Assembly (NCBI RefSeq): GCF_947502895.1
Contig: NZ_CANNBM010000001.1
Location: 930,001-994,000, forward strand
Direction of reading: 5' to 3'
Source: an uncultured Sulfitobacter sp.
GTDB lineage: Bacteria; Pseudomonadota; Alphaproteobacteria; Rhodobacterales; Rhodobacteraceae
Length of the DNA stretch: 64,000 nt
Shown here: one piece after another, positions 42,360 through 51,160 of the stretch
How positions within the stretch are numbered: position 1 is the stretch's first letter
How the letters are laid out: each line of letters starts with the position of its first letter
Notes under the pieces: generated by a model
What the model saw: the letters and a program-made list of their open reading frames with translations, nothing else
Told to the model about the DNA's origin: nothing
The model's database searches: none
Program-made: the position numbers and the translations under genes

Positions 42360-44795
42360 ATGAAATCGCGCACGAAAGTTGTGGTCATTGGTGGCGGAAT
42401 CGCGGGATGCTCAACACTCTATCACCTGACCCAGGAGGGATGGTCCGACGTTGTTCTGATTGAACGCGATGAGTTGACCTCTGGCACTACGTGGCATTCG
42501 GCGGCGCAGGTAACAAACTTTGGCATGAACCAGACGATGGTGGGGCTCAAAACCCATTCCATCCAGCTGTATAAGAAATTGCGTGACGATCCTGAATACC
42601 CCGTGGGCTATCACCATGGCGATGGCGGCATCCGGCTGGCCAACACGCCTGAACAGATGCAAGCCTACCGCCATTTCGCCTCCATGGCGCGTGGCATGGG
42701 GACGACCTTTGAGGTCATTGACGCTGAAGAGTGCGCGCGCCGCCATCCCCTGATTTCGACAGACAACCTGTTGGGCGGTCTTTGGGATGGCGAGGACGGT
42801 GACATTGATCCTGCACAACTGTGCCAAGCGTTGGCATTTCATGCACGCAAGGCAGGTGCCGAGGTCTACCGCCATACAAACGTGACCGCGCTGACACAGC
42901 ACAAGGATGACACTTGGACCGTCGAGACGGACAAAGGGAACATTGATGCCGATATCGTCGTGAATGCCTGCGGCTACCGCGTGAACGAGGTCGGCGGTAT
43001 GATGGGGGTACACCACCCTGTTGCATCAATGGAGCATCAATACTTCGTCACCGAAGACATCCCCGCAATTGCCGAAGCAGGGCACCGCATGCCACTGCTA
43101 CGCTGCCCGATCAGCGACTATTACTCGCGTCAGGAAAAGAACGGCCTTCTGGTCGGCTTCTATGAGCAGGACTGCAAGACATGGGGCATGGACGGGATTA
43201 GCCCCAGCTTTGCCAATGATCTGTGTCCAGACGATCTGGACCGCGTAATGGACGTGCTGGAAGGCGCGTTTGAGCGGATGCCTGCCCTAACCGAAGTGGG
43301 CATCAAACGCGTGGTTAACGGCCCGATCACCTATACCATCGACGGTGCGCCATTGGTTGGCCCGATCCCCGGCAAACGAAACGCCTATTGTATCATTGGC
43401 CTGCGCGCAGGGGTTGGTGAAGGGGGCGGGCACGGCTGGCTGCTGGCGCAACAGATCGTGCACGGTGAGGCGCAGTATGACACGTGGGTCATCGACCCCC
43501 GCCGCTTTACTGGCCACGCGAATGTCGAGCTGACGGCACTAAAGGCCATCGAAGATTACCAGAACGAGTTCCGCTTCCATTTCCCGCATGAGCATCGCCC
43601 CGCAGGGCGCAATGCCAAGACAACCCCGCTGACGCCCGTCATGGCGGCGGAAGGTGCAGAGTTTACTGTCGTCAATGGTTGGGAGCGGGTCGACTACATC
43701 AAGCCATCGCCCGATTTCCATCCCACGCTCAGCTTTAATTTCGACGAAGCCTTTGACGTGATCGGCGAAGAAGTCCGCAATGTTCAGGAAAATGTCGGTT
43801 TGTGTGAGGTCAACGGCTTCAACCGCTTTGAAATCACCGGTGCAGATCGCCACAACTTTCTTGATCGAATGTTCTGCGGTGCCGTGACCCGAAAGGACGG
43901 GCGCGTAGGCCTTGGCTATTTGCTGAACCATCATGGCATGGTGAAGGGCGAGGCGACTGTCGCCAACATCCCTGCCTCTGATCGCGGGCCAGCGCGGCTT
44001 TGGTATGGATCGGCAGCGGCGTCCGAGTATCACGATATGGATTGGCTGACACAGCATATGCAGCCAGACGAGGACGTGCAAATTCGCAGCTTGACCAACG
44101 ATCAAACGATCCTTGTGTTGGCAGGACCAAATGCCCGCGCTGTGCTGAGCGCCTGTGCGCGCGGCGACTGGTCCAAGGCGGCATTTCCGTGGCTGTCTGT
44201 ACGCGAATGTTTTATCGGTTTCTCTCCTGCGACGGTGCTGGGCGTCAGTTTCTCGGGCGAGCTTGCTTATGAAATCCACGTGCCCAATGCGTCACTCTAT
44301 GCCGCCTACCTTGCGCTGCGTGAGGCAGGGCAGGCGCATGGCCTAAAGCTCTTTGGCGCCCGTGCCGTTGACTCAATGCGCATGGAGAAGGGTTTTCTGC
44401 ATTGGAAGGCTGACCTGATCACCGAATTTGATCCTTTCGAGACAGGTCTGGACCGGTTTGTGCGGCCTGAAAAAGGTGGGTTCATTGGTCAGGAGGCCCT
44501 GAAAAAGCGCATGGCAGATGGCCCGGCACGCAGGCTCGTTACACTCAGGATTGATAGCACAACAGCACCCGCCCACGGTGGAGCATCCCTCATGCAGGGC
44601 GAAACGGTTGTAGGCACGATTACTTCGGGCGAATGGGGATACCGCGTTGGCATGAACCTAGCCTATGCATTCGTTCTGCCGGAAATGTCTGACACTGGGA
44701 ATGTTATGCAACTGGACCTTTGCGGCGATCTGGTCGCGGCAGAAGTCATCGCGCCGTCGCCCTACGATCCCGACTACGCACGTATGCGGGCGTAA
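42360..44795 (+). CDS. Dimethylglycine/sarcosine dehydrogenase-like FAD protein with GcvT domain
   Basis: 811 residues. N-terminal DAO-type FAD domain: VVVIGGGIAGCSTLYHLTQ at residues 7-25 and TSGTTWHSAAQVTNFG, where the histidine is the position of covalent FAD in dimethylglycine dehydrogenase. The C-terminal 380 residues are an aminomethyltransferase (GcvT) folate-binding domain (FEITGADRHNFLDRMFCGAV, LGYLLNHHGMVKGEATVANI, GFIGQEALKKRM). Such enzymes oxidatively remove N-methyl groups and pass them to tetrahydrofolate. The exact substrate (dimethylglycine, sarcosine or another N-methyl amine) is undecided. Start at 42360 is preceded by GGGGGAG; the frame extends 30 bases further. Confidence 0.87.
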   Translation: MKSRTKVVVIGGGIAGCSTLYHLTQEGWSDVVLIERDELTSGTTWHSAAQVTNFGMNQTMVGLKTHSIQLYKKLRDDPEYPVGYHHGDGGIRLANTPEQMQAYRHFASMARGMGTTFEVIDAEECARRHPLISTDNLLGGLWDGEDGDIDPAQLCQALAFHARKAGAEVYRHTNVTALTQHKDDTWTVETDKGNIDADIVVNACGYRVNEVGGMMGVHHPVASMEHQYFVTEDIPAIAEAGHRMPLLRCPISDYYSRQEKNGLLVGFYEQDCKTWGMDGISPSFANDLCPDDLDRVMDVLEGAFERMPALTEVGIKRVVNGPITYTIDGAPLVGPIPGKRNAYCIIGLRAGVGEGGGHGWLLAQQIVHGEAQYDTWVIDPRRFTGHANVELTALKAIEDYQNEFRFHFPHEHRPAGRNAKTTPLTPVMAAEGAEFTVVNGWERVDYIKPSPDFHPTLSFNFDEAFDVIGEEVRNVQENVGLCEVNGFNRFEITGADRHNFLDRMFCGAVTRKDGRVGLGYLLNHHGMVKGEATVANIPASDRGPARLWYGSAAASEYHDMDWLTQHMQPDEDVQIRSLTNDQTILVLAGPNARAVLSACARGDWSKAAFPWLSVRECFIGFSPATVLGVSFSGELAYEIHVPNASLYAAYLALREAGQAHGLKLFGARAVDSMRMEKGFLHWKADLITEFDPFETGLDRFVRPEKGGFIGQEALKKRMADGPARRLVTLRIDSTTAPAHGGASLMQGETVVGTITSGEWGYRVGMNLAYAFVLPEMSDTGNVMQLDLCGDLVAAEVIAPSPYDPDYARMRA

Positions 44796-45245
44796 AAATC
44801 AATCCAGAAATGCCTCGGTATTTCTGGCCACCGCTCGTATTCGCAGCGCATCGCCACTTCGCGCGCCTGTTTTACATTGGCACGAGCCATCTCGTTCCCA
44901 CTGGGGCTCAGGCTTTGCCTGTCGCGTCATCTCCAACGGATACTGAATTCTACACATTCCAGACCTGACTAAAGCTCTGTCAGAATTCTGATCACGGCCA
45001 AGGAAACTTTCAGTTCTGACGCCTTTCCTGAATCCCCACCTTTTGCAAGCGGCATCGCACCAGACAAAAGCTGTCAGCAGATGCTGTATCGGTGCTGCCC
45101 ATCGTCAATGGTCGCATGATTTCCAAAGGCGCCCATAGTGACGCCACCCCGTCGCGGTATTGTATTTCGGCCTCGCGGCTTAGATTTACATTTGTAGCAA
45201 TCAAACGCGGCGCTCGTATCGCCTTCGCAACAAAGGAAACCTGTC
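44796..45245. other. Gene-free stretch with a hairpin and a palindrome
   Basis: 450 bases without a supportable gene. An 11-bp hairpin (CCAGAAATGCC/GGTATTTCTGG, one mismatch, 44804-44827) starts nine bases after the dehydrogenase stop and may end that transcript, though no T-run follows. A perfect 12-base palindrome TCAGAATTCTGA lies at 44980-44991. The promoter of the pirin gene should be near the right end, and its ribosome binding site AAAGGA is nine bases before ATG 45246. Confidence 0.45.
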
Positions 45246-46205
45246 ATGAGCTGGAACCCCACGCAAAATCCAATGTGCCCAGAAACAGATGTAAACAGCA
45301 TCGAGACTTTGATTATCCCGCGTGCACGTGACATTGGCGGCTTTGATGTGCGTCGCGCTTTGCCATCACCGGATCGGCAGATGGTCGGCCCTTTCATTTT
45401 CTTTGACCAGATGGGTCCTGCAGAGTTTATCGACGATGGCGGCATCGACGTGCGCCCCCACCCGCATATCGGCTTGGGAACCGTGACATACCTCTACGAG
45501 GGCGAATTCGAACACCGCGACAGCATTGGTACCCATCAGATGATCTACCCCGGCGAGGTCAACTGGATGACCGCAGGCAAAGGCGTCACCCACTCCGAGC
45601 GCACCAGCGCAGAGACCCGCGCAGGGCGCAACAAACTGTTTGGCATCCAGACATGGATCGCCCTACCCGAAGACCGTGAGGAAATGGAGCCCGATTTCGA
45701 GCACCATAAAGAAGCAGCTCTTCCCGTCATTTCAGACACTGGCACGACCGCCCGCCTTATACTCGGTAATGCGTTCGGCGAGGTCAGTCCGGTCACCATG
45801 CACTCCGAGACGTTCTATCTTGATGTTGTTCTTGATGCTGGCACATCCTTCCCGATGCCAGACAACCATGAAGACCGCGGCGTATATGTGACCCAAGGCA
45901 GTGTAGAGGTCGCAGGTGACGTGTTTGAGGCTGGTCGCATGATGGTCTTTCGTCCAGGCGACAGGATTTCACTCAGGGCCGGACCACAAGGCGCACGTTT
46001 CATGGCCCTTGGCGGTGCTACCATGAACGAAAAGCGGTATATCTGGTGGAATTTCGTATCTTCCTCAAAAGACCGGATCGAACAGGCCAAGGAAGACTGG
46101 AAAGCTGGCGATTGGGAGAATGGCCCCTTCCGTTTGCCTCCAGGAGACGACGCAGAGTTTATCCCAATCACCCCTGATTTGGATCGTACGCGACCCAAGG
46201 GTTGA
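45246..46205 (+). CDS. Pirin family protein (bicupin)
   Basis: 319 residues with two cupin domains. The metal-binding residues are in RPHPHIGLGTVTYLYEGEFEHRD near residues 74-96 and NWMTAGKGVTHSER near 108-121. The opening LIIPRARDIGGFDVRRALPSP and FIFFDQMGPAEF are typical of pirins. Bacterial pirins include quercetin 2,3-dioxygenase (YhhW) and proteins that modulate central metabolism; the role here is not determined. It stands alone between two gene-free stretches. Confidence 0.88.
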   Translation: MSWNPTQNPMCPETDVNSIETLIIPRARDIGGFDVRRALPSPDRQMVGPFIFFDQMGPAEFIDDGGIDVRPHPHIGLGTVTYLYEGEFEHRDSIGTHQMIYPGEVNWMTAGKGVTHSERTSAETRAGRNKLFGIQTWIALPEDREEMEPDFEHHKEAALPVISDTGTTARLILGNAFGEVSPVTMHSETFYLDVVLDAGTSFPMPDNHEDRGVYVTQGSVEVAGDVFEAGRMMVFRPGDRISLRAGPQGARFMALGGATMNEKRYIWWNFVSSSKDRIEQAKEDWKAGDWENGPFRLPPGDDAEFIPITPDLDRTRPKG

Positions 46206-46609
46206 TCTGGCGTTTGGCAGAGTTCTCACCAGCTCAACGCACATGCACTGGGCAGGCCGAATGGGCCAGATCGAATACAGCTTTTGCATGTCGGGATTGT
46301 CTGCGCGCCCTTAACTGGGATGCCAAACCCCTCGGCACGCTGCTTTTGCAAAAAGAGAATCCGTTCACGCAAAACACCAGCAGCTCATGAAGCTCCTGCT
46401 TTGCCTGCAAGTTGCACGTTCATTCACATGCTGATTGGTATTCTGTAATTCGTTTACAAAGTCTCACGCTGGCAGCTGTCGACCTGCCAGTTCCATCCCT
46501 ACCGATAAGTAGATCAGCGGCAACATCAGGACACAGGGACCGCCTAAAAGCGTGGGGCGCAGCGATCGCGCCTGCTCCACCCGTCATCTGACAATTTTGA
46601 AGCTGGGCT
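46206..46609. other. Gene-free stretch between pirin and smpB
   Basis: About 400 bases between convergent genes. I see no gene on either strand, no tRNA-like cloverleaf and no strong terminator. The ssrA (tmRNA) gene, sometimes close to smpB, was looked for here and not found. Confidence 0.5.
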
Positions 46610-47098
46610 TTATCCGTGATCTTTCAAAAGGCGCGATTTCTGGCGTGACCAATCGCGCTTGGCCGCGTCCTCACGCTTGTCATGCAGCTTTTTACCCTTG
46701 GCGATGCCGATCTTGATCTTGGCCATGCCGCGATGGTTAAAATACATGACCATGGGCACCAGTGTCATGCCTTTGCGCTGGGTCTCGTTCCACATGTTCG
46801 CCAGTTGCTTGCGGCTCACAAGTAGCTTGCGGCGGCGGCGCTCTTCGTGGCCGAATGTCTTGGCCTGCTTGTAGGGCGCGATATAGCTGTTCACCAGCCA
46901 TAGCTCACCGTCTTCGACGGCCGCATAGCTTTCAGCGATGTTCGATCCGCCCATGCGTAGGGATTTCACTTCGGACCCCTCCAGCATGATGCCACATTCA
47001 ACGTCATCCTCGATCGCATAATCAAACCGCGCGCGGCGGTTTTCTGCGATGACCTTATAATTCGGGTCCGATTTGGATGATGATTTTACCTGTGCCAT
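46610..47098 (-). CDS. smpB: SsrA-binding protein SmpB
   Basis: Binds tmRNA and brings it to stalled ribosomes for trans-translation. The 162-residue protein has NYKVIAENRRARFDYAIEDDVECGIMLEGSEVKSLR near residues 12-47, the oligonucleotide-binding core NIAESYAAVEDGELWLVNSYIAPY, and the basic C-terminal tail KGKKLHDKREDAAKRDWSRQK that mimics a codon-anticodon end. Start at 47098 (MAQVKSSSKSD) is preferred over one 36 bases upstream. Transcribed with, but separated by 58 bases from, the pqi operon stop. Confidence 0.95.
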   Translation of the reverse strand: MAQVKSSSKSDPNYKVIAENRRARFDYAIEDDVECGIMLEGSEVKSLRMGGSNIAESYAAVEDGELWLVNSYIAPYKQAKTFGHEERRRRKLLVSRKQLANMWNETQRKGMTLVPMVMYFNHRGMAKIKIGIAKGKKLHDKREDAAKRDWSRQKSRLLKDHG

Positions 47099-47156
47099 AG
47101 CCAGCGATGTAGGGTCCTTGGGCCTTGCATGCAAGGCATTGCCTTAGCGTGGTATC

Positions 47157-47714
47157 TCAGCGAAGAGCTTTGCGTGCCAAAAATCTGGCCAGATCAACGA
47201 TGATCCGCCCGCGCGCATCCGCGATGGCTGTTGGTCCGCCCTTGGGGTCATAGGCGACGCTCAGATCGAACAATCCCGATCGTTCACGCCCCTCATAGAC
47301 ACCAACAAAGTATTGGCCCGTCGCGCGGAATGTACCATCCGTGCCCGCCACCAGATCAGCAAATCGCACGTCCAGCGTGGCAGCAGCGTCTTCCTCGAAC
47401 GGCCAAGGCTCTGATGCGATACGCTTACGCGTGAGACGCGCGAGGTTACGGCTCAACTCCAGACCAACGGCGCGTTCGGGCGCGTCGGCCCACAGCACTT
47501 TGGACGTGATTAGCGTACCGTCAGGGGCCTGCTGGGCAATCTCGTCTGCGGCAGCATAGCTGGGCAGTGAGACGTCTTTGACCTCGACAGAGGAAAATCC
47601 AATGCGCACGGTCTCGGTGATGGCAGGCGGGTTCACCGCAATGCGTTCAGGGGCGCCACAAGCAGCCAGCAAAACCAGCGTGGCAGCAATGGCAAGAGGT
47701 CTCGTAAATATCAT
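47157..47714 (-). CDS. pqiC: PqiC-like ABC-type transport auxiliary lipoprotein
   Basis: 185 residues. A lipoprotein signal ends in LLAAC (acylated C19). The rest fits the DUF330/ABC-type transport auxiliary domain: IGFSSVEVKDVSLPSYAAADEIAQQ, LWADAPERAVGLELSRNLARL and a final segment with repeated beta strands. PqiC is the outer-membrane partner of PqiB in the intermembrane lipid-transport system. It lies directly after pqiB with one base between stop and start, which strongly supports the name. The upstream in-frame ATG at 47780 lies inside pqiB and is not used. Confidence 0.85.
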   Translation of the reverse strand: MIFTRPLAIAATLVLLAACGAPERIAVNPPAITETVRIGFSSVEVKDVSLPSYAAADEIAQQAPDGTLITSKVLWADAPERAVGLELSRNLARLTRKRIASEPWPFEEDAAATLDVRFADLVAGTDGTFRATGQYFVGVYEGRERSGLFDLSVAYDPKGGPTAIADARGRIIVDLARFLARKALR

Positions 47715-47715
47715 A

Positions 47716-49800
47716 TCAGCGTCCCAGCAGCAGAGAGTTCGGGTTTCGTTCAATTGTGCGCGCCAGTTTTTCCAGCGCACCGGCAGCTTGTTGAATATCG
47801 CGCAATGCAGCCTCGGCAGCGCGGCTCAGTTGTTCGCCCTGATTATAGCCTTCAATCGTGCGCCCCGCCTGCGCAAACAGCGTGTTCAGTCGGTCAATCA
47901 CTTGCGGCAGATCACGGGCAGAAACCGCAATACTATCCGCCGCCGTGCGCGCAGAGGCCAGCGTTTGGTTCACATTCTGCACCGCCCCGCCTTCGCGCAG
48001 TTCGCGCAAAGTCGCGTTTAACTGGTCCAGCGCACCCGCAAGAGCCACAGGCAATTGCGCTGTTTCGGGGCTGCTGACCAACGCCTCGGCAGAGGAGGTG
48101 AGCGAGGTCAGCTCGGACACCAGCGTATCAAATTCCAGTGTGGCAGCTTTGGCGGCAACGGTCTGTATTTCTGCGATCAGTTCGGGCACCCCTTCGACAG
48201 AGGACGTAACAGCACTTGCCGCTTCTGACGCGGCGGTCAACGTCTTGCCCAGCGTCTCGGCGATGCGCTGCTGTTCCAGCTCGGCCACCAGCGCCTCGAC
48301 CCGTACCAAAGTCGCGTTGAGTGCTACAGGGATATTTTTCACATCATCCGAGGTTACGATGCCTGAAATATCGCTGAGCAAGGCGCGCACGTCGCCGGGC
48401 GTCTCTTGCAGATCGCTATTCGACATCAGCACTTCGGCCGAGTTCATCACATTGATCGCACTGTTCAACAGCTCTTCGATCGGCAAATTGTTGATCCGCG
48501 TAAACACACCCTCAACAGTAGCCTCTACATCCGATGTTTCAGAGGTTGTTGTGGGCATAACCGGCAGGTCCAACCCCACGGGGACAAGACGTGCCGACGG
48601 TGCATCAGGCACTTCGACCAGTTCCACTTTCAACCCACCCGTCAGCAAACTGGCCGAAGCGAGCCGCGCACGCAGGCCGTTGGCAACACGATCTTGTAGC
48701 AAGCTCAGGGCGGCAGCTGCCGTCACTTCGCCTGGCAGGCCGAGGCGCGCAGGCTGGATCGAGATAATGACATTCAGACGCACACGGCTGTCGCCAAACT
48801 GGTTGAAATCCACAATGCCCGAAAGGCTGGTTACAGTGCCCACCCGAAATCCGCTCAGCTCCACAGGTGCGCCAGTGGTCAGGCCGGATACGTTCTCGTC
48901 GAAAATGATACTCAGCTGAAGCGGGTCAACCTCGGAGGTGGTGAACAGGCTGTTGCGGGCCGATTCCTTATCAACGAACACATCAAACACTTCCCCGTCC
49001 AAAACGGGCTCGCCCCCAGATACAAACGTATCAAATGTGATCCCGCCGCCCACCAGCGTGGCCAGCGAAGAAAAATCAATCTCGGCACCGCTTGGCCCGA
49101 ATGAAACCTCGAAACCCGATGTGTCCCAGAACCGCGTTGACGAATTGATCAAATGACGATGCTTGTCATAGATCAGCCCCTCCACAATGGCGAAGGCACC
49201 GCTCCGCGCAATCTGTGCGCGACCAATCTTGCCCACTTCGATTCCGCGAAACAGGATCGGTGTATTATCGGTCAGTGTACCATTGGTTGTAGTCCGAAAC
49301 GCAATTTGCAGACCCTCAACACCGGGTTTGATCAACGGCGCTACGTCCGATCCGCGAAATGTGGTTGCCGCCTCGCCGATGGCGCTGTCCCACGACCCTT
49401 CGATATAGACACCGCTCAATACTGTGCTGAGGCCACTGATCCCCTGTGCCGTCACCTCGGGCTGCACGATCCAGAAAACCGAGCCTTCGTCGACGTAGGG
49501 GGCGATCTTTTTCTTGAGCCTGATATGCGCCTCGACACGGTCCAGACCTTCGCTAAAGCCCACCTCTTCCACCTCACCCACGGTGATATCACGATATTTC
49601 AGCTTGGTCTCGCCTGCGGCAATGCCCGAACCATCAGCAAAACCCACAACGATCACCGGACCGCGCGAAGCATAGGTTTGCCATGCCACACCAAAGGCCA
49701 CCACCATCGCCAAAAGCGGGATCAGCCAGATAAACGACATGCCAGACGCAGACCGCTTGCGGGCAGGTTTGATGGCCACTGTGGGCGGAGTATCAGACAT
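47716..49800 (-). CDS. pqiB: PqiB-like MCE (MlaD) intermembrane transport protein
   Basis: 694 residues. One N-terminal membrane helix (FIWLIPLLAMVVAFGVAW) is followed by three MCE domains: first near residues 40-135 (GPVIVVGFADGSGIAAGETKLKYRDITVGEV), second near 155-255 (TDNTPILFRGIEVGKIG), third near 285-395 (ENVSGLTTGAPVELSGFRVGTV). The last 250 residues are long alpha-helical/coiled coil rich in Ala, Glu, Thr and Val. Stacked MCE rings plus a helical needle form a tunnel for lipids between membranes in E. coli PqiB (546 residues). The tail here is about 150 residues longer. Overlaps pqiA by eight bases. Confidence 0.9.
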   Translation of the reverse strand: MSDTPPTVAIKPARKRSASGMSFIWLIPLLAMVVAFGVAWQTYASRGPVIVVGFADGSGIAAGETKLKYRDITVGEVEEVGFSEGLDRVEAHIRLKKKIAPYVDEGSVFWIVQPEVTAQGISGLSTVLSGVYIEGSWDSAIGEAATTFRGSDVAPLIKPGVEGLQIAFRTTTNGTLTDNTPILFRGIEVGKIGRAQIARSGAFAIVEGLIYDKHRHLINSSTRFWDTSGFEVSFGPSGAEIDFSSLATLVGGGITFDTFVSGGEPVLDGEVFDVFVDKESARNSLFTTSEVDPLQLSIIFDENVSGLTTGAPVELSGFRVGTVTSLSGIVDFNQFGDSRVRLNVIISIQPARLGLPGEVTAAAALSLLQDRVANGLRARLASASLLTGGLKVELVEVPDAPSARLVPVGLDLPVMPTTTSETSDVEATVEGVFTRINNLPIEELLNSAINVMNSAEVLMSNSDLQETPGDVRALLSDISGIVTSDDVKNIPVALNATLVRVEALVAELEQQRIAETLGKTLTAASEAASAVTSSVEGVPELIAEIQTVAAKAATLEFDTLVSELTSLTSSAEALVSSPETAQLPVALAGALDQLNATLRELREGGAVQNVNQTLASARTAADSIAVSARDLPQVIDRLNTLFAQAGRTIEGYNQGEQLSRAAEAALRDIQQAAGALEKLARTIERNPNSLLLGR

Positions 49801-50452
49801 GTTTTGACGCCTCGTCATCAGTCGCTTGGGCATCCCAGATCATGCGTGGGTCAAACGCCTGGGCAGAAAGCATAGTGAAAATAACCGACAGAGCAAAAAA
49901 GAAAGCAGCTGGTCCTGGCGTGATAGATGCCAGACCTTGGAGTTGCACCAGCGCCGACAAAATGGCAACCACGAAGATATCGATCATCGACCAGCGGCCG
50001 ATATACTCGACAACTTCGTACATCAGCAGTCTCTTGCCTGTTGCAATTCCACCGTGGCGTTGAACGCTGATCGCCAAAAAGGCGATGGCCCAGAATTTAC
50101 TCAGCGGGATCACGACAGAAGCGACAAGAATAATCGTGGCGATGCCGTAGGCGCCATAATGCGCCAGATCAACGGCACCACCGATGATGGTGCTTTCCTC
50201 GACCGAAAACAACTGCTGTGTGCGTAGCATCGGATAGGTGTTGGCCGGGACATAGCACATCAGGCCAACCAGCCACAGCGCCCAAACCCGCTGCAGGCTG
50301 TGCGTATCGCGCGACACCAGCTTGGCACCACAGCGTCCACAGACTTCTGTCTCGATGGGCCACGCGCGCGTGCAGCGTGTGCAGGCCACCAGACCGGCCT
50401 CGCGGGCCGTTACTGTTTTTTCGGGTTTTCCAGCGAGTTCCATACCGACCAC
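49793..50452 (-). CDS. pqiA: PqiA-like inner-membrane protein, C-terminal half as a separate gene
   Basis: 219 residues. It starts with a four-cysteine zinc-ribbon-like module (ACTRCTRAWPIETEVCGRCGAKL, residues 23-46), then four membrane helices with VPANTYPMLRTQQLF and GRWSMIDIFVVAILSALVQL, the conserved PqiA strings. In E. coli both PqiA halves are one protein; here each half is its own gene. The start could be 50452 or the in-frame ATG nine bases later. Role: inner-membrane component of the Pqi lipid-trafficking system. Overlaps the other half by about 40 bases. Confidence 0.85.
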   Translation of the reverse strand: MVGMELAGKPEKTVTAREAGLVACTRCTRAWPIETEVCGRCGAKLVSRDTHSLQRVWALWLVGLMCYVPANTYPMLRTQQLFSVEESTIIGGAVDLAHYGAYGIATIILVASVVIPLSKFWAIAFLAISVQRHGGIATGKRLLMYEVVEYIGRWSMIDIFVVAILSALVQLQGLASITPGPAAFFFALSVIFTMLSAQAFDPRMIWDAQATDDEASKHV

Positions 50453-51102
50453 TTACACATAAATCCGTCTTGCGCGATGACCAGCACCACCAAGACACCA
50501 AACATCCAGAATGCGGGGCCAAAACTGACCGTGGCCAGATCAGCCACCTTGACCAGCGCCACCGCACATCCCAGCGCAAAAATCTCTGCCATCGACCAAG
50601 GGCGCAAAGCCTCGGACAGGCGGAACGCGGGTATCGCGTGACGCGCGGCAGGGCGGTCCAACACAACAGGGACCAGCACATAAAGCGTGAGCAACATCCG
50701 CAGCAACGGCACGAATATGATGAACCCCGCCGTCAGCAAGGACAGCACCAGCAGCGGCCCCTCGGTAAAGGTCAGCGCGGCATCAAGGATTGACACAGCA
50801 TTGCTGCGCCCCCCCGCCGAAATCTGCAAAAAAGGGAAAACGCTTGCCGCTATAATCAACACAACAACTGCAACAGCTACCGCAATAATCTGTGCGCCTG
50901 CTTTACGGCGTGGCGCGATCAGTACCTTGTGGCAGCGCGCACAGACGGCCTGCTCGCCGTTGCGGGGCCGCTCTAGCTGATAGGTGGCATCGCACACGGG
51001 GCAAACGATCAACTTTTCCAGCGTGCCGCGTGAAAAATAGGGCGTTTGCGGCACACCGTCGACTTTCGCTACGGGCATATTAGTGAGAGCAGTATCAGTC
51101 AT
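50410..51102 (-). CDS. pqiA: PqiA-like inner-membrane protein, N-terminal half as a separate gene
   Basis: 230 residues and the first gene of the operon. A zinc-ribbon-like module (VCPVCDATYQLERPRNGEQAVCARCHKVL, residues about 33-61) precedes four membrane helices, with SVFPFLQISAGGRSNAVSIL, RPWSMAEIFALGCAVALVKVADLATVSFGPAFW and ending DGFMCKWSVWNSLE. These are PqiA family marks. Operon order: this gene, the second PqiA half, pqiB, pqiC. Regulation by superoxide, known for E. coli pqi, cannot be shown here. Confidence 0.85.
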   Translation of the reverse strand: MTDTALTNMPVAKVDGVPQTPYFSRGTLEKLIVCPVCDATYQLERPRNGEQAVCARCHKVLIAPRRKAGAQIIAVAVAVVVLIIAASVFPFLQISAGGRSNAVSILDAALTFTEGPLLVLSLLTAGFIIFVPLLRMLLTLYVLVPVVLDRPAARHAIPAFRLSEALRPWSMAEIFALGCAVALVKVADLATVSFGPAFWMFGVLVVLVIAQDGFMCKWSVWNSLENPKKQ

Positions 51103-51160
51103 GGGCCTACATATAGCGGGTTACCAAGACGTATAACACACCTCATTGTGCGCAGACCGT

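Noticed and set aside
46321..46520. Possible insertion-sequence scar between pirin and smpB
   Set aside because: No terminal inverted repeats, target duplication or transposase fragment could be identified.
46206..46609. tmRNA (ssrA) gene next to smpB
   Set aside because: No tRNA-Ala-like ends, G3-U70-type acceptor or tag reading frame could be found.
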